DNA from: an uncultured Clostridia bacterium
Lineage (GTDB): Bacteria > Bacillota > Clostridia > Christensenellales > Pumilibacteraceae
Reading direction: 5' to 3'
Assembly (NCBI GenBank): GCA_947175195.1
Contig: CAMWLQ010000002.1
Span: forward strand, 186,001-250,000
DNA length: 64,000 bases
In this document: piece by piece, positions 34,652 to 43,070 of the stretch
Numbering within the stretch: the stretch's first letter is position 1
Layout: every line of letters begins with the position of its first letter
Notes under the pieces: generated by a model
What the model saw: the letters and a program-made list of their open reading frames with translations, nothing else
Database searches by the model: none
Told to the model about the DNA's origin: nothing
Translations under genes and position numbers: made by a program

Positions 34652-36582
34652 TACTTATTCTCCTTCTCGCCAGAATTTTCGCCGGACTTCTTCTGCGCAG
34701 GCTTTTTTGCCGTAGTCGTTTTGGTAGCGGTAGACTTTTTCGCCGCCGTAGTCTTAGCTCCACCTGTTTTAGCGGTCGTCGACTTAGTAGTTGACTTAGC
34801 CGTGCTTGACTTAGCTGCAGTAGATTTTGTTCCGCTTGACTTGGAAGTAGTCGACTTAGTCGTGCTTGATTTAGCCGTACTTGACTTCGTGGCAGTAGAT
34901 TTTGTTCCGCTCGATTTAGCACCGGTAGATTTAGTCGTGCTCGATTTAGCCTTGGCGGCAGATGTCGATTTCGCACCAGTTGTTTTAGCTTTGGCGTTTG
35001 TTGCCGTTTTAGGCTTTACATCGGCATTAGTCTCGGCTTGAGCGACATCGGCATTTTCCATAGCAACAGTTGCTTGCGGCTCTTGCTCTACCGTCGTCGG
35101 AGTTTCGGCAGTCGCCTGCTCGGCTTGCTGCGCCTTGATTGCGTCAAGCTCGGCTTGCTCCTTTATCGCACGGTCTTTAGCGTTGATAGACGCCATTATT
35201 TTTTCGTCGGCGCGATAGCACGCCACATAGTGCGTGTCCGTAACCTTTACAAGTGGCGGATACTCGCCGTTGCAACAATCTATGCAGCTTTCGCAACGAT
35301 CCTTAAAGTAGCAATACTTAGGCATATCAATCGGGTTGGGAACTTGACCTTTTATGCTGTACAGCTCCTCTACGTCCTTATTGATAACCGGCTTGCTCTT
35401 TTGCAAGCCAATCGTGTACGGGTGCAAAGGCGTGTCGAAAATATCCTCAACAGTACCCTTTTCTATCACGCGACCGGCGTACATAACAACAACATAGTCC
35501 GCCATACTCGCAATAACGCCGAGGTCGTGCGTTATTATCATAATAGAGCCGTTAATTTTGGTCTTGATGTCTTTCAGCAAGTCCAAAACCTGTGCCTGAA
35601 TGGTAACGTCAAGCGCCGTGGTAGGCTCGTCTGCAACAATAAGCTTGGGATTGCACGCGAGCGCCATAGCTATCATTACGCGCTGACGCATACCGCCTGA
35701 CAGCTCGTGAGGGAAACGTTTATAAACAATATCGGGCATTGCAATGCCGACAAGCTGCAACATTTCCAATGTGCGTTTGCGAGCAAGCTCTTTATCCGCG
35801 CCGGGCGTGTGGAGCAAGACGACCTCGTCCAACTGATTACCTATTGTAAAGAGCGGATTAAGGCTGGTCATAGGCTCTTGGAATATCATTGCTATTTCCT
35901 TGCCGCGTATGCGTTGCATAGCACGCGTAGGCATTTTGGCAATATCGTATACCTTGTCTTCCATTTCGAACGCAGGAAAACCGTTGCCGTCCAAAGCTTG
36001 TACGTTGACCATAACGGGTTTGCCGTCCTTGTCAAGCACTGGCTTGCCCTTTTTGTCGAGCTTAGGCTTGGTTTTGATTACGCGCTCGCCGTCCACGTCC
36101 TCGTATTCCCAAATGGGAATGGGCTTGCCGTCCTCACCCTTTTTGTAGTCTTGAGTATTGAAACGGATAGATCCGCCGACAATTTGACCTTGCGGGGCTT
36201 GAACAAGCTGCATGACCGACAGCGACGTAACGGACTTGCCGCAACCGCTTTCGCCGACAACGCCGACAATAGAGCTTTTGGGTATGTCGAACGAAACGCC
36301 GTCAACAGCCTTGGAAACGCCTGCGTCGGTAAAGAAATACGTGCAAAGCCCGTCCACCTCCAAAATGTTGGAAGGGTCGCGCATTTCCGTCGTATATTGG
36401 CTTTCGGCAACGCGGGCAAGCTTTTTCTTTTCGAATTCGCGCGTGGTCTTGCGATTATCCTTCGCTATCTTGCGCGACTCTTTCCCCGAAATGTAATGGG
36501 GATCGTCCTTATGCGTTACATGCCTGTACCAATCTCTTACGCGCTTTATAACCGATTTTTTCTCTTCTTTGTTCTCTTCCAT
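34651..36582 (-). CDS. oppD: Oligopeptide ABC transporter ATP-binding protein OppD with lysine-rich tail
   Basis: ABC ATPase: Walker A GESGCGKSVTSLSVMQL, signature LSGGMRQRVMIAMALA, Walker B LIVADEPTTALD. There is an insertion of about 60 residues before the Q-loop (IPIWEYEDVDGERVIKTKPK...). After the usual C-terminal cysteine motif (YCYFKDRCESC), the chain continues ~160 residues. The last ~120 (from about residue 523) are almost only K, S, T, A and G in a KSST/KSTT-like pattern, resembling histone H1 tails. Length 643 against ~330 expected. The tail is in frame and ends in a normal stop. Confidence 0.95.
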   Translation of the reverse strand: MEENKEEKKSVIKRVRDWYRHVTHKDDPHYISGKESRKIAKDNRKTTREFEKKKLARVAESQYTTEMRDPSNILEVDGLCTYFFTDAGVSKAVDGVSFDIPKSSIVGVVGESGCGKSVTSLSVMQLVQAPQGQIVGGSIRFNTQDYKKGEDGKPIPIWEYEDVDGERVIKTKPKLDKKGKPVLDKDGKPVMVNVQALDGNGFPAFEMEDKVYDIAKMPTRAMQRIRGKEIAMIFQEPMTSLNPLFTIGNQLDEVVLLHTPGADKELARKRTLEMLQLVGIAMPDIVYKRFPHELSGGMRQRVMIAMALACNPKLIVADEPTTALDVTIQAQVLDLLKDIKTKINGSIMIITHDLGVIASMADYVVVMYAGRVIEKGTVEDIFDTPLHPYTIGLQKSKPVINKDVEELYSIKGQVPNPIDMPKYCYFKDRCESCIDCCNGEYPPLVKVTDTHYVACYRADEKIMASINAKDRAIKEQAELDAIKAQQAEQATAETPTTVEQEPQATVAMENADVAQAETNADVKPKTATNAKAKTTGAKSTSAAKAKSSTTKSTGAKSSGTKSTATKSSTAKSSTTKSTTSKSSGTKSTAAKSSTAKSTTKSTTAKTGGAKTTAAKKSTATKTTTAKKPAQKKSGENSGEKENK

Positions 36583-36586
36583 AACA

Positions 36587-37759
36587 TTACCTCTTCATCT
36601 TGGGATCGAGCGCGTCACGCAATCCGTCGCCGATAAAGTTGAACGCTACAACAGCGATAATAATTATAATGCCCGCAGGCAGCCAGTCAAGCACGTAGTT
36701 GGAAAGTATAAGCGGCTCCTTAGCTGCATTAACCATCCTGCCCAGCGATGCGACCGTCGGAGGTGCACCGAGGTTCAAAAAGCTGAGTGACGCCTCGGTA
36801 AGTATGGTACCGCCCAGTCCCAGCGTCATGGAAACGATAAGCTGTGGCATAACGTTTGGCACCAAGTGCTTGAATATCTTGCGAGCCGGACTGAAACCAA
36901 GCGCGTCGGTGGCTATCATGTACTCTTGCTCACGTAGAAACAGTATTTGTCCACGCACAAGCCGCGCCGTACCCGACCAGCTCATCAGCGTAAGCACGCC
37001 CATCATAAAGTACACCCTCATTCCTTCGTCCAATCCGGACCCGTCAAAGAATGCACCCAAAATGAGCATTATCGGCAGTGACGGCAAACAGTTGAGAATA
37101 TCGATAATTCGCATAATTACCATATCAACCCAACCGCCGAAATAGCCTGCGAGTCCGCCCATAATAATGCCTATAAGAGTGTAAACCAAAACGACAAGGA
37201 AACTGAGCATGAGCGATAGTCGCCCGCCATACATAAGCCGCACCCAAATATCATAGCCGGTTTTATCCGTGCCCAAAAGGTGCAACGCCTTTTCCCCGTT
37301 CTTGTTTATGCCGTACGTGAATGCAGGAGCGTGCGAATTCAAATCGTCAGGTCTATTTATAGAAACGGTATAGTAGTCGCCGTCCTCATAGTACTGAAAC
37401 TCGTAAAGAATGAGCTGCGCTTGCGAGTAGTCAACCTCGTCCTCCTCCCACGATACAAACGCAGGACCTATAAACGAGAATATGACGACCGCCAAAAACA
37501 TCACTAAGCCTATGACGGACAACCGCGACCGGAAAAACCGCTTGAGAACAAGTTTCATAGGCGAAACTATTCTAACATTATCCGAAATAAATTCGGACTT
37601 TGTTTCGGGTTTCTTTTCGGCTTTTGTTTCGTCCGCAGGTACTGCTACGGCAACTGACGCCTCGCCCGCATTTGCTTGCACGGCAAAATCCGCATCGGTA
37701 GCCATTACTTCTTCGGTAGCGGCAGCGTTATTAAGAATATCATTTTTGTTTTCTTCCAT
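36587..37759 (-). CDS. oppC: Oligopeptide ABC transporter permease OppC
   Basis: Inner-membrane permease with six membrane segments and the EAA loop region (ALGFSPARKIFKHLVPNVMP). The N-terminal ~60 residues before the first helix are Ala/Glu/Asp/Thr-rich, acidic and low-complexity, longer than usual. An extracellular region (about 100-165, QFQYYEDGDYYTVS) follows the first helix. ATG 37759 with AGGCGG is preferred over the upstream TTG (37765). Confidence 0.95.
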   Translation of the reverse strand: MEENKNDILNNAAATEEVMATDADFAVQANAGEASVAVAVPADETKAEKKPETKSEFISDNVRIVSPMKLVLKRFFRSRLSVIGLVMFLAVVIFSFIGPAFVSWEEDEVDYSQAQLILYEFQYYEDGDYYTVSINRPDDLNSHAPAFTYGINKNGEKALHLLGTDKTGYDIWVRLMYGGRLSLMLSFLVVLVYTLIGIIMGGLAGYFGGWVDMVIMRIIDILNCLPSLPIMLILGAFFDGSGLDEGMRVYFMMGVLTLMSWSGTARLVRGQILFLREQEYMIATDALGFSPARKIFKHLVPNVMPQLIVSMTLGLGGTILTEASLSFLNLGAPPTVASLGRMVNAAKEPLILSNYVLDWLPAGIIIIIAVVAFNFIGDGLRDALDPKMKR

Positions 37760-37769
37760 AATCAACCGC

Positions 37770-38753
37770 CTATTTAGAAATCTTGATTCGCGGATCGACC
37801 AGCATATAAGTCAAATCCGACAGCAACGTGCCTAATACCGAAAGTATGGCTATAAACATATTGTAGCCCATAACAAGCGGTATGTCGCCTATTTGCAAAG
37901 CTTGGTATGCTATACGTCCGATACCGTCGATAGCAAAAACGTCTTCCAGTATCATCATACCGCCGAACAAGCTGGGTATAATGCCAGCCGTCATTGTTAC
38001 GATAGGTACCATTGTGTTGCGGAACACATGCTTATATATAACCTTGCGCTCCGAAAGTCCCTTGGCGCGCGCCGTACGCACATAGTCCTGATTAAGCACC
38101 TCAAGCGTGTTTGTACGCGTATGCCGCATAAGACCGCCGATAGATCCGATTATAATCGTCGCCATAGGCAAAATCATATGTAACAAAAAGTCGCCTAAGT
38201 CAAAGCCCATAGTATCGCCGGAGGCAGTACCTTGCAACGGCAACCACCCAAGATTTACCGAAAACACGTACATAAGCAGATACGCCAAAAAGAATGACGG
38301 CAACGATATACCTATCATAGCCAAAACCGACGTACTATAGTCCACTGCTCCGTACTGGCGTGTAGCAGCCTTAATGCCCAAAGGAATGGCAATAATAAAC
38401 TGGAACACAAACGCAGTCATGGCTATGCCGAACGAAATCCACATATGGTCTGCAATAACCGTGCCGACCGGCTGCTGGTATTTGAACGACATACCCAAAT
38501 CACCGCTTAACGCACCGGTAAACCATTTCCAATATCCCTTCATTATGCCGGCAAAGGAGTTATCGGCAAGCCCGTATAACGCCTTCAAGCGATATATGTC
38601 TTCCTCTGTAATCGAGCCTTGATTGAGTTGTGAACGAAAGCTCTGATCTATGTAGTCGGAAGGAATCAAACGCATAATAAGGTATAACAAAACGGATACC
38701 AGTAGCAATATCAGTATGGAGTATATAACTCTTTTAATGATGTACTTAACCAT
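37770..38753 (-). CDS. oppB: Oligopeptide ABC transporter permease OppB
   Basis: 327 residues, six membrane segments. The N-terminal YIIKRVIYSILILLLVSVLL is typical, and the EAA loop lies in YVRTARAKGLSERKVIYKHV. It pairs with OppC. A structured 166-bp gap separates it from oppA upstream. Confidence 0.96.
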   Translation of the reverse strand: MVKYIIKRVIYSILILLLVSVLLYLIMRLIPSDYIDQSFRSQLNQGSITEEDIYRLKALYGLADNSFAGIMKGYWKWFTGALSGDLGMSFKYQQPVGTVIADHMWISFGIAMTAFVFQFIIAIPLGIKAATRQYGAVDYSTSVLAMIGISLPSFFLAYLLMYVFSVNLGWLPLQGTASGDTMGFDLGDFLLHMILPMATIIIGSIGGLMRHTRTNTLEVLNQDYVRTARAKGLSERKVIYKHVFRNTMVPIVTMTAGIIPSLFGGMMILEDVFAIDGIGRIAYQALQIGDIPLVMGYNMFIAILSVLGTLLSDLTYMLVDPRIKISK

Positions 38754-38840
38754 TTTTTAACCTTTAATCGTAATAGTAAAACCTGTTTTCTATTAGAGGA
38801 GCTAATTTGCCCGCTTGCGAGAGCAAATCAGCGACGATGA

Positions 38841-38921
38841 CAAATTTGGTGTGCTATCCCGCTGTTGGCAGCGGGATAGCGAAACACACGAATATAGAGC
38901 TTACTCTATAATACCAAATTT
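38841..38921 (-). promoter_or_regulatory. Three-way-junction RNA structure between oppA and oppB
   Basis: On the minus-strand transcript, AAATTTGGT (38913-38921) pairs with ACCAAATTT (38841-38849) and closes two hairpins. TATAGAG/CTCTATA has loop TAAG (38893-38910). A 12-bp stem GCTATCCCGCTG with its complement has loop CCAA (38852-38879). The outer stem overlaps the oppA stop codon. There is no U-run, so it is more likely an mRNA-stability or processing element than a full terminator. No promoter is seen in the rest of the gap (38754-38840). Confidence 0.65.
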
Positions 38922-41517
38922 ATTTTGCTTTTTTGGTAATCTCTACTTCCCAAATTCTATTCAACGGAGACTGATAAGGTGTTACGTTATCCTCTAACGT
39001 GGAATTTTTGAACACGCCCTTTCTCCAAACGTAGTAAACCTGTCTTTGATACGTCGGGAACTCAACCGCAAGGTCCATAAGCATATCCAATGCCTCCCAA
39101 TAGGTTTCCTTACGGTCGTTTACAACGTCCGTTTCCCTGCCTTCGTCAATCTTATCCGACAGCTTTTTAATCATATTGACTTGATCGTAACCGTCGGGAT
39201 TGACTTTTAAGCCGGTGTATTTGCTGCCTAACAAATACCTATATCCCCATGCGGTGGTACTTGTAGCCTGCGAATCCTTGTGATATACCTGATACATATC
39301 GGGGTCGGATGACGAGCTCCACGCGGCAGCCCACACGGTGAGAAGTCCGCTGGACAGCTTGGAAAGCGCGGTGGAATCGTGCGTTACAGTAATATCCAAT
39401 CCCATTGCGTTAAGGATATTTGCGGAGCGCAAAAGCAAATTATTGGCGGGGTGGTCGTCGCTGTCACCTGCAACTGTGAAGGTATACTTCATTACATTGC
39501 CGTTTTCGTCGCGCCAAACACCGCCCTGCTTGTAGCAACCGCCCTTAAGGAACCATTCGATAGCACTCTCACCGCTGGCGTCAAACGGATATGCATCCTC
39601 AGCATCATCCGGATAGTATTCCTCTAATGTCTTAGACATGGGACGTTTGATGATTTCCGCGCCATTACCACCGTAATAGTCTACAGTGGATTGCGCATTG
39701 AACGTCGTCATAATGCCTTTACGGATATAAATGTTGGGAATATACTGTGCGCTTATTCCGATATAACCGTAACCGAGATTTTTAGTATATTTGTATTCAA
39801 GCTTGCTATTATTCAACAAACCGTTTATGTCCTGGCTGTTCATTGACGGAGACGCATAATCCACGTCACCGGTATTAACGGCGTTGTACAGCTGCGAGTT
39901 GCTTATAACCTTATAACGCAGTTTTTGAATTTTCGGCTTGCCCAACAGGAAATAGGGATTTGCCTCAAAGTTAACTATATTGTTGCTACCAAAGAACTGA
40001 CTCTTGCTCTTAGCAACACCGCCCGCGCTCTTTGCTGCACGGAAGGGACCCGCGCCCAAAGGCAACTGCTTGACTCTTACTTCGTCCATAAAGTCGGGAT
40101 CGGAGAATTTTACGCCGAAATACTCGTTGTCCGCGCCGTTATCGCCCGTTGCTTTTGCCCATTCCTCTTTGGTCGAATAGTAGTGACCGGGCGCTACGGT
40201 AAACGCAAAGTTTTGTTCCGCTTTAGGGTCGACGCCGTTGATTGTAATGTGCAAAACGTCGTACTCTTTGGGATTGCCATTCTTATCTTTTAATGTCGTA
40301 ACGCCGGTTTCTCCCGTAGCCTTTACAGTATACGGAATTTCACTCATGCGCTTAATTTCTATACCCTTGACGTTTTTGACAGGCATATTGTCCTGAAAGC
40401 TGCGGTGCTTTGCGTCGGAAAGCAAATAATCGCTCATGTTGACATATACGGAATAATTGCCGTACAAAACGGAAACCATTTGTTTCTTGAATGTATCCGT
40501 TCTATTTGCTCCTGTAGAAGGATTGACATAGAACTTGGTGTTGTATACATAATCGATAAGCTTGTTTTTAAACTTTTCGCCTGTTCTGTCTTTCGCCTTT
40601 TTGGGAATATCCTTTTCGGGGAACGAATGATCGTATTTGTAGTAATCGATATTGCCCTGCTGATCGCGGTGCTCGGTGATAGTGAAAAGATTGTTATAGT
40701 ACAAAAACAGCTGCCACGGCTCGGTAAGAATATGATTGCCGTCGGCGTCCTTATACTTGTCGTAATCCTTTTCTATATCAGCGGAAATAGCGGACGTCCA
40801 CGTATCACTCAAGGAATCCTTGTAATACGTCAAAACCCTGTTCATATCGCTTTCCAGCGTATTATCATCGTCTCCTTTATAGTCGAACATCTCAAAATAT
40901 TCGTCGCTCCAAGTGTACTCTATATCGTCACACCAAAGCTCGATTGCCGTCATACGACCTTCCACTGCCGAACGGAAAAACTCGTTTGCCTCTTCGGCAT
41001 TGTCCAAATCCTCGGTTTGGGTCCTGTACTCAGTCAAACCCTGTATCTTTACGGAATACATGGTATTGGATCCGGTATATGCGGGATCGAGATACATATA
41101 CATATTGAACAAAACATCATCCTTGGTGAGCAATGTGCCGTCACTGAACTTGATGTCGTCCTTAAGCGCATAATAGTAGTCGGTTTGGTAGCCGTTGTAG
41201 TTATTGCCCTGAACGTCTTCCTTTTTACCGCTCTTAAGGTAGCCCCATGCAAGCGACACGCACGGCTCATCCCAGCCTGCAACAAGCGAACCCGTAGCGT
41301 CGCTGGAAAGCATGCCGATTTGAGTTTGGCTTACGATGTCGCCGTCAGCACCCGAAGTATAGAAGAACGGATTAAAAACGGTATCCAACGCATCGGTAGC
41401 AAGTACGAGCGCAGGGACATCCGGATCACCGCAAGCCGTAAGCGGCGCAACCATTGCGGTTGCACATGTCGTTACGCACAGCATTTTTGCAATGGATCTT
41501 GTGAATTTATTTTTCAT
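38920..41517 (-). CDS. oppA: Oligopeptide ABC transporter substrate-binding lipoprotein OppA
   Basis: Signal peptide with lipobox LTAC (cysteine about residue 29), so it is lipid-anchored on the outer face. SBP_bac_5 features: an N-terminal DALDTVFNPFFYTSGADGDI, LKDDIKFSDGTLLTKDDVLF and a C-terminal half with ANPYFLLGKPKIQKLRYKVI. At 865 residues it is far longer than usual (~540), mainly from an inserted segment between the two halves (about 200-450). AGGAGG precedes the ATG. Peptide specificity is inferred from the operon. Confidence 0.94.
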   Translation of the reverse strand: MKNKFTRSIAKMLCVTTCATAMVAPLTACGDPDVPALVLATDALDTVFNPFFYTSGADGDIVSQTQIGMLSSDATGSLVAGWDEPCVSLAWGYLKSGKKEDVQGNNYNGYQTDYYYALKDDIKFSDGTLLTKDDVLFNMYMYLDPAYTGSNTMYSVKIQGLTEYRTQTEDLDNAEEANEFFRSAVEGRMTAIELWCDDIEYTWSDEYFEMFDYKGDDDNTLESDMNRVLTYYKDSLSDTWTSAISADIEKDYDKYKDADGNHILTEPWQLFLYYNNLFTITEHRDQQGNIDYYKYDHSFPEKDIPKKAKDRTGEKFKNKLIDYVYNTKFYVNPSTGANRTDTFKKQMVSVLYGNYSVYVNMSDYLLSDAKHRSFQDNMPVKNVKGIEIKRMSEIPYTVKATGETGVTTLKDKNGNPKEYDVLHITINGVDPKAEQNFAFTVAPGHYYSTKEEWAKATGDNGADNEYFGVKFSDPDFMDEVRVKQLPLGAGPFRAAKSAGGVAKSKSQFFGSNNIVNFEANPYFLLGKPKIQKLRYKVISNSQLYNAVNTGDVDYASPSMNSQDINGLLNNSKLEYKYTKNLGYGYIGISAQYIPNIYIRKGIMTTFNAQSTVDYYGGNGAEIIKRPMSKTLEEYYPDDAEDAYPFDASGESAIEWFLKGGCYKQGGVWRDENGNVMKYTFTVAGDSDDHPANNLLLRSANILNAMGLDITVTHDSTALSKLSSGLLTVWAAAWSSSSDPDMYQVYHKDSQATSTTAWGYRYLLGSKYTGLKVNPDGYDQVNMIKKLSDKIDEGRETDVVNDRKETYWEALDMLMDLAVEFPTYQRQVYYVWRKGVFKNSTLEDNVTPYQSPLNRIWEVEITKKAK

Positions 41518-41560
41518 GATACCTCCTGAATTACCTAAAAAATGTGAGTAGTGTTTGTTA

Positions 41561-43066
41561 CTATGAAACCAAAACCATTGTGGCGGATATGTTGCCGTTA
41601 TTGATTGTGAACTCTATATCGTATACATAGATCAGTCGAGTCAGCTTATATTTATTTGTGCCGATATACTCTATTTCCTTAATCCTCTTTTCCTCATACA
41701 CGCCGGCACTATTCTTTTGCGCCAATGCGTATATAGAATCCTCATCCAATGTGATTACGCCGTCATCATCGTTATACTTTACGTACAGCACAAATTCCTG
41801 GTCGGCGGTGACAACTGCGACGGAGCGCACGTATTTAACGCCCGCAACCGAGCATTGCTGCAATACCGTAGATGCCGATTTTTGTGCAATTAGCATATCA
41901 TCCGCGATTTTGACATTGTCATTGGTCACGCCTACACCAATCATATATTCAAAGGTGTTTGCGCCTTGCTCGCTTGTAGTAAAGGTTACGTTATTTACAA
42001 CCACGTTGGCACTGCTTTGACCTGCAAGCATACCCAAGTAATATGTTTGAATATTCGCATTAGACAGGTCATAGCTGAGCGTAATGTCCTTGAATTCAAC
42101 GTCCGTTATTTCCGCACCGTCACCCAACGATCTAAACAAACCGAAACTGTCGTACGATTGATCTGCCGCGCGCAAAGTCATCTTAAAATTACTTATGGTG
42201 TAACCGTTGCCGACAAACTTGCCGCGGTATGTCTTGGGAATTTGGTTTTTATTTTTATCGATGTCGTTGTCGTACGTAGCACCACCCATATCAATATCGT
42301 CGAGCAAGTAATAATTGGTGGTTTCGCCTACGTAGGCAATATGTAAATCGTCAGCGGACCTTACAAGTACGTAATTGCCGTCGAGCGACTTGCCCCACAC
42401 GTCCATTACGTCGGATTCGTTAAACGCAGTGCTGTTCCATTTGTAAGGAAACTCGTTCAATGCCGTGTCGGCATTTTCACTGTCCTGTACAAAATTGTAG
42501 GACAGGAATGTATAATTATCTACTCTTAACGTGGACGCCGACAAATTGGTAGGGCTACCGTCACGATTGCGTTGCAAACTGATTTCTTTGCTTTTGGAAT
42601 AATCGCTGCCGTAGTGCAACACGACCTTGTAATTATCCCACCATTTTGCGTAAAGCGTTATGTCGTTGTTCTCTATTGTCCCATTGGCAAAGTCCCAAGG
42701 CGTATCGCTTACTATAACATTACCGTTTGAGTCTTTTACGACATTGCCGTCCGCATCCGTTTCCGGCAAATAAAAGCCTTTAAAGGAATACCCCGACCTT
42801 GACGGAATGCGAACGCCGCCGCTATCCGAATTAGGCTCAGGCAGCTTGCTGTTGGGCTTAATCAAAATTTTCGTGTAAGTTTTGTTATTGTAGGTGCCGC
42901 CCTGAAAATCGTACGTAACAGAAACCTTATATCCTTTATTCTTAAAGGTTTCCTCTGTAACGTCATCCGAACACGCAGCAAACACGAATATGCCGAGTGC
43001 CGCAAGCACAACCAATAGTATGGACAGAACAAGCTTTCTGCGTTTTGTTGAAACTACTTTTTGCAT
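41561..43066 (-). CDS. InlB B-repeat lipoprotein
   Basis: 501 residues. Signal peptide with lipobox-like FAAC (cysteine 32). An InlB (Listeria-Bacteroides) repeat-like domain is at about 45-140 (SVTYDFQGGTYNNK, SGYSFKGFYLPE, DITLYAKWW), followed by a region with YLLDDIDMGG and FVGNGYTISNFKMTL, the 'GLUG'-like beta-helix pattern of surface proteins. It sits between the LRR protein (4 bp) and oppA (43 bp) in the same operon. Probably a cell-surface adhesin or substrate-binding component; ligand unknown. Confidence 0.8.
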   Translation of the reverse strand: MQKVVSTKRRKLVLSILLVVLAALGIFVFAACSDDVTEETFKNKGYKVSVTYDFQGGTYNNKTYTKILIKPNSKLPEPNSDSGGVRIPSRSGYSFKGFYLPETDADGNVVKDSNGNVIVSDTPWDFANGTIENNDITLYAKWWDNYKVVLHYGSDYSKSKEISLQRNRDGSPTNLSASTLRVDNYTFLSYNFVQDSENADTALNEFPYKWNSTAFNESDVMDVWGKSLDGNYVLVRSADDLHIAYVGETTNYYLLDDIDMGGATYDNDIDKNKNQIPKTYRGKFVGNGYTISNFKMTLRAADQSYDSFGLFRSLGDGAEITDVEFKDITLSYDLSNANIQTYYLGMLAGQSSANVVVNNVTFTTSEQGANTFEYMIGVGVTNDNVKIADDMLIAQKSASTVLQQCSVAGVKYVRSVAVVTADQEFVLYVKYNDDDGVITLDEDSIYALAQKNSAGVYEEKRIKEIEYIGTNKYKLTRLIYVYDIEFTINNGNISATMVLVS

Positions 43067-43070
43067 TTGA

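Noticed and set aside
34604-35041. Hydrophobic 145-residue plus-strand frame
   Set aside because: It is the complement of the K/S/T-rich OppD tail; the Val/Leu/Asp repeats come from reversed Lys/Thr/Ser codons.
40405-41529. 374-codon plus-strand frame opposite oppA
   Set aside because: No ribosome binding site or family motif, and it covers the OppA signal peptide on the other strand.
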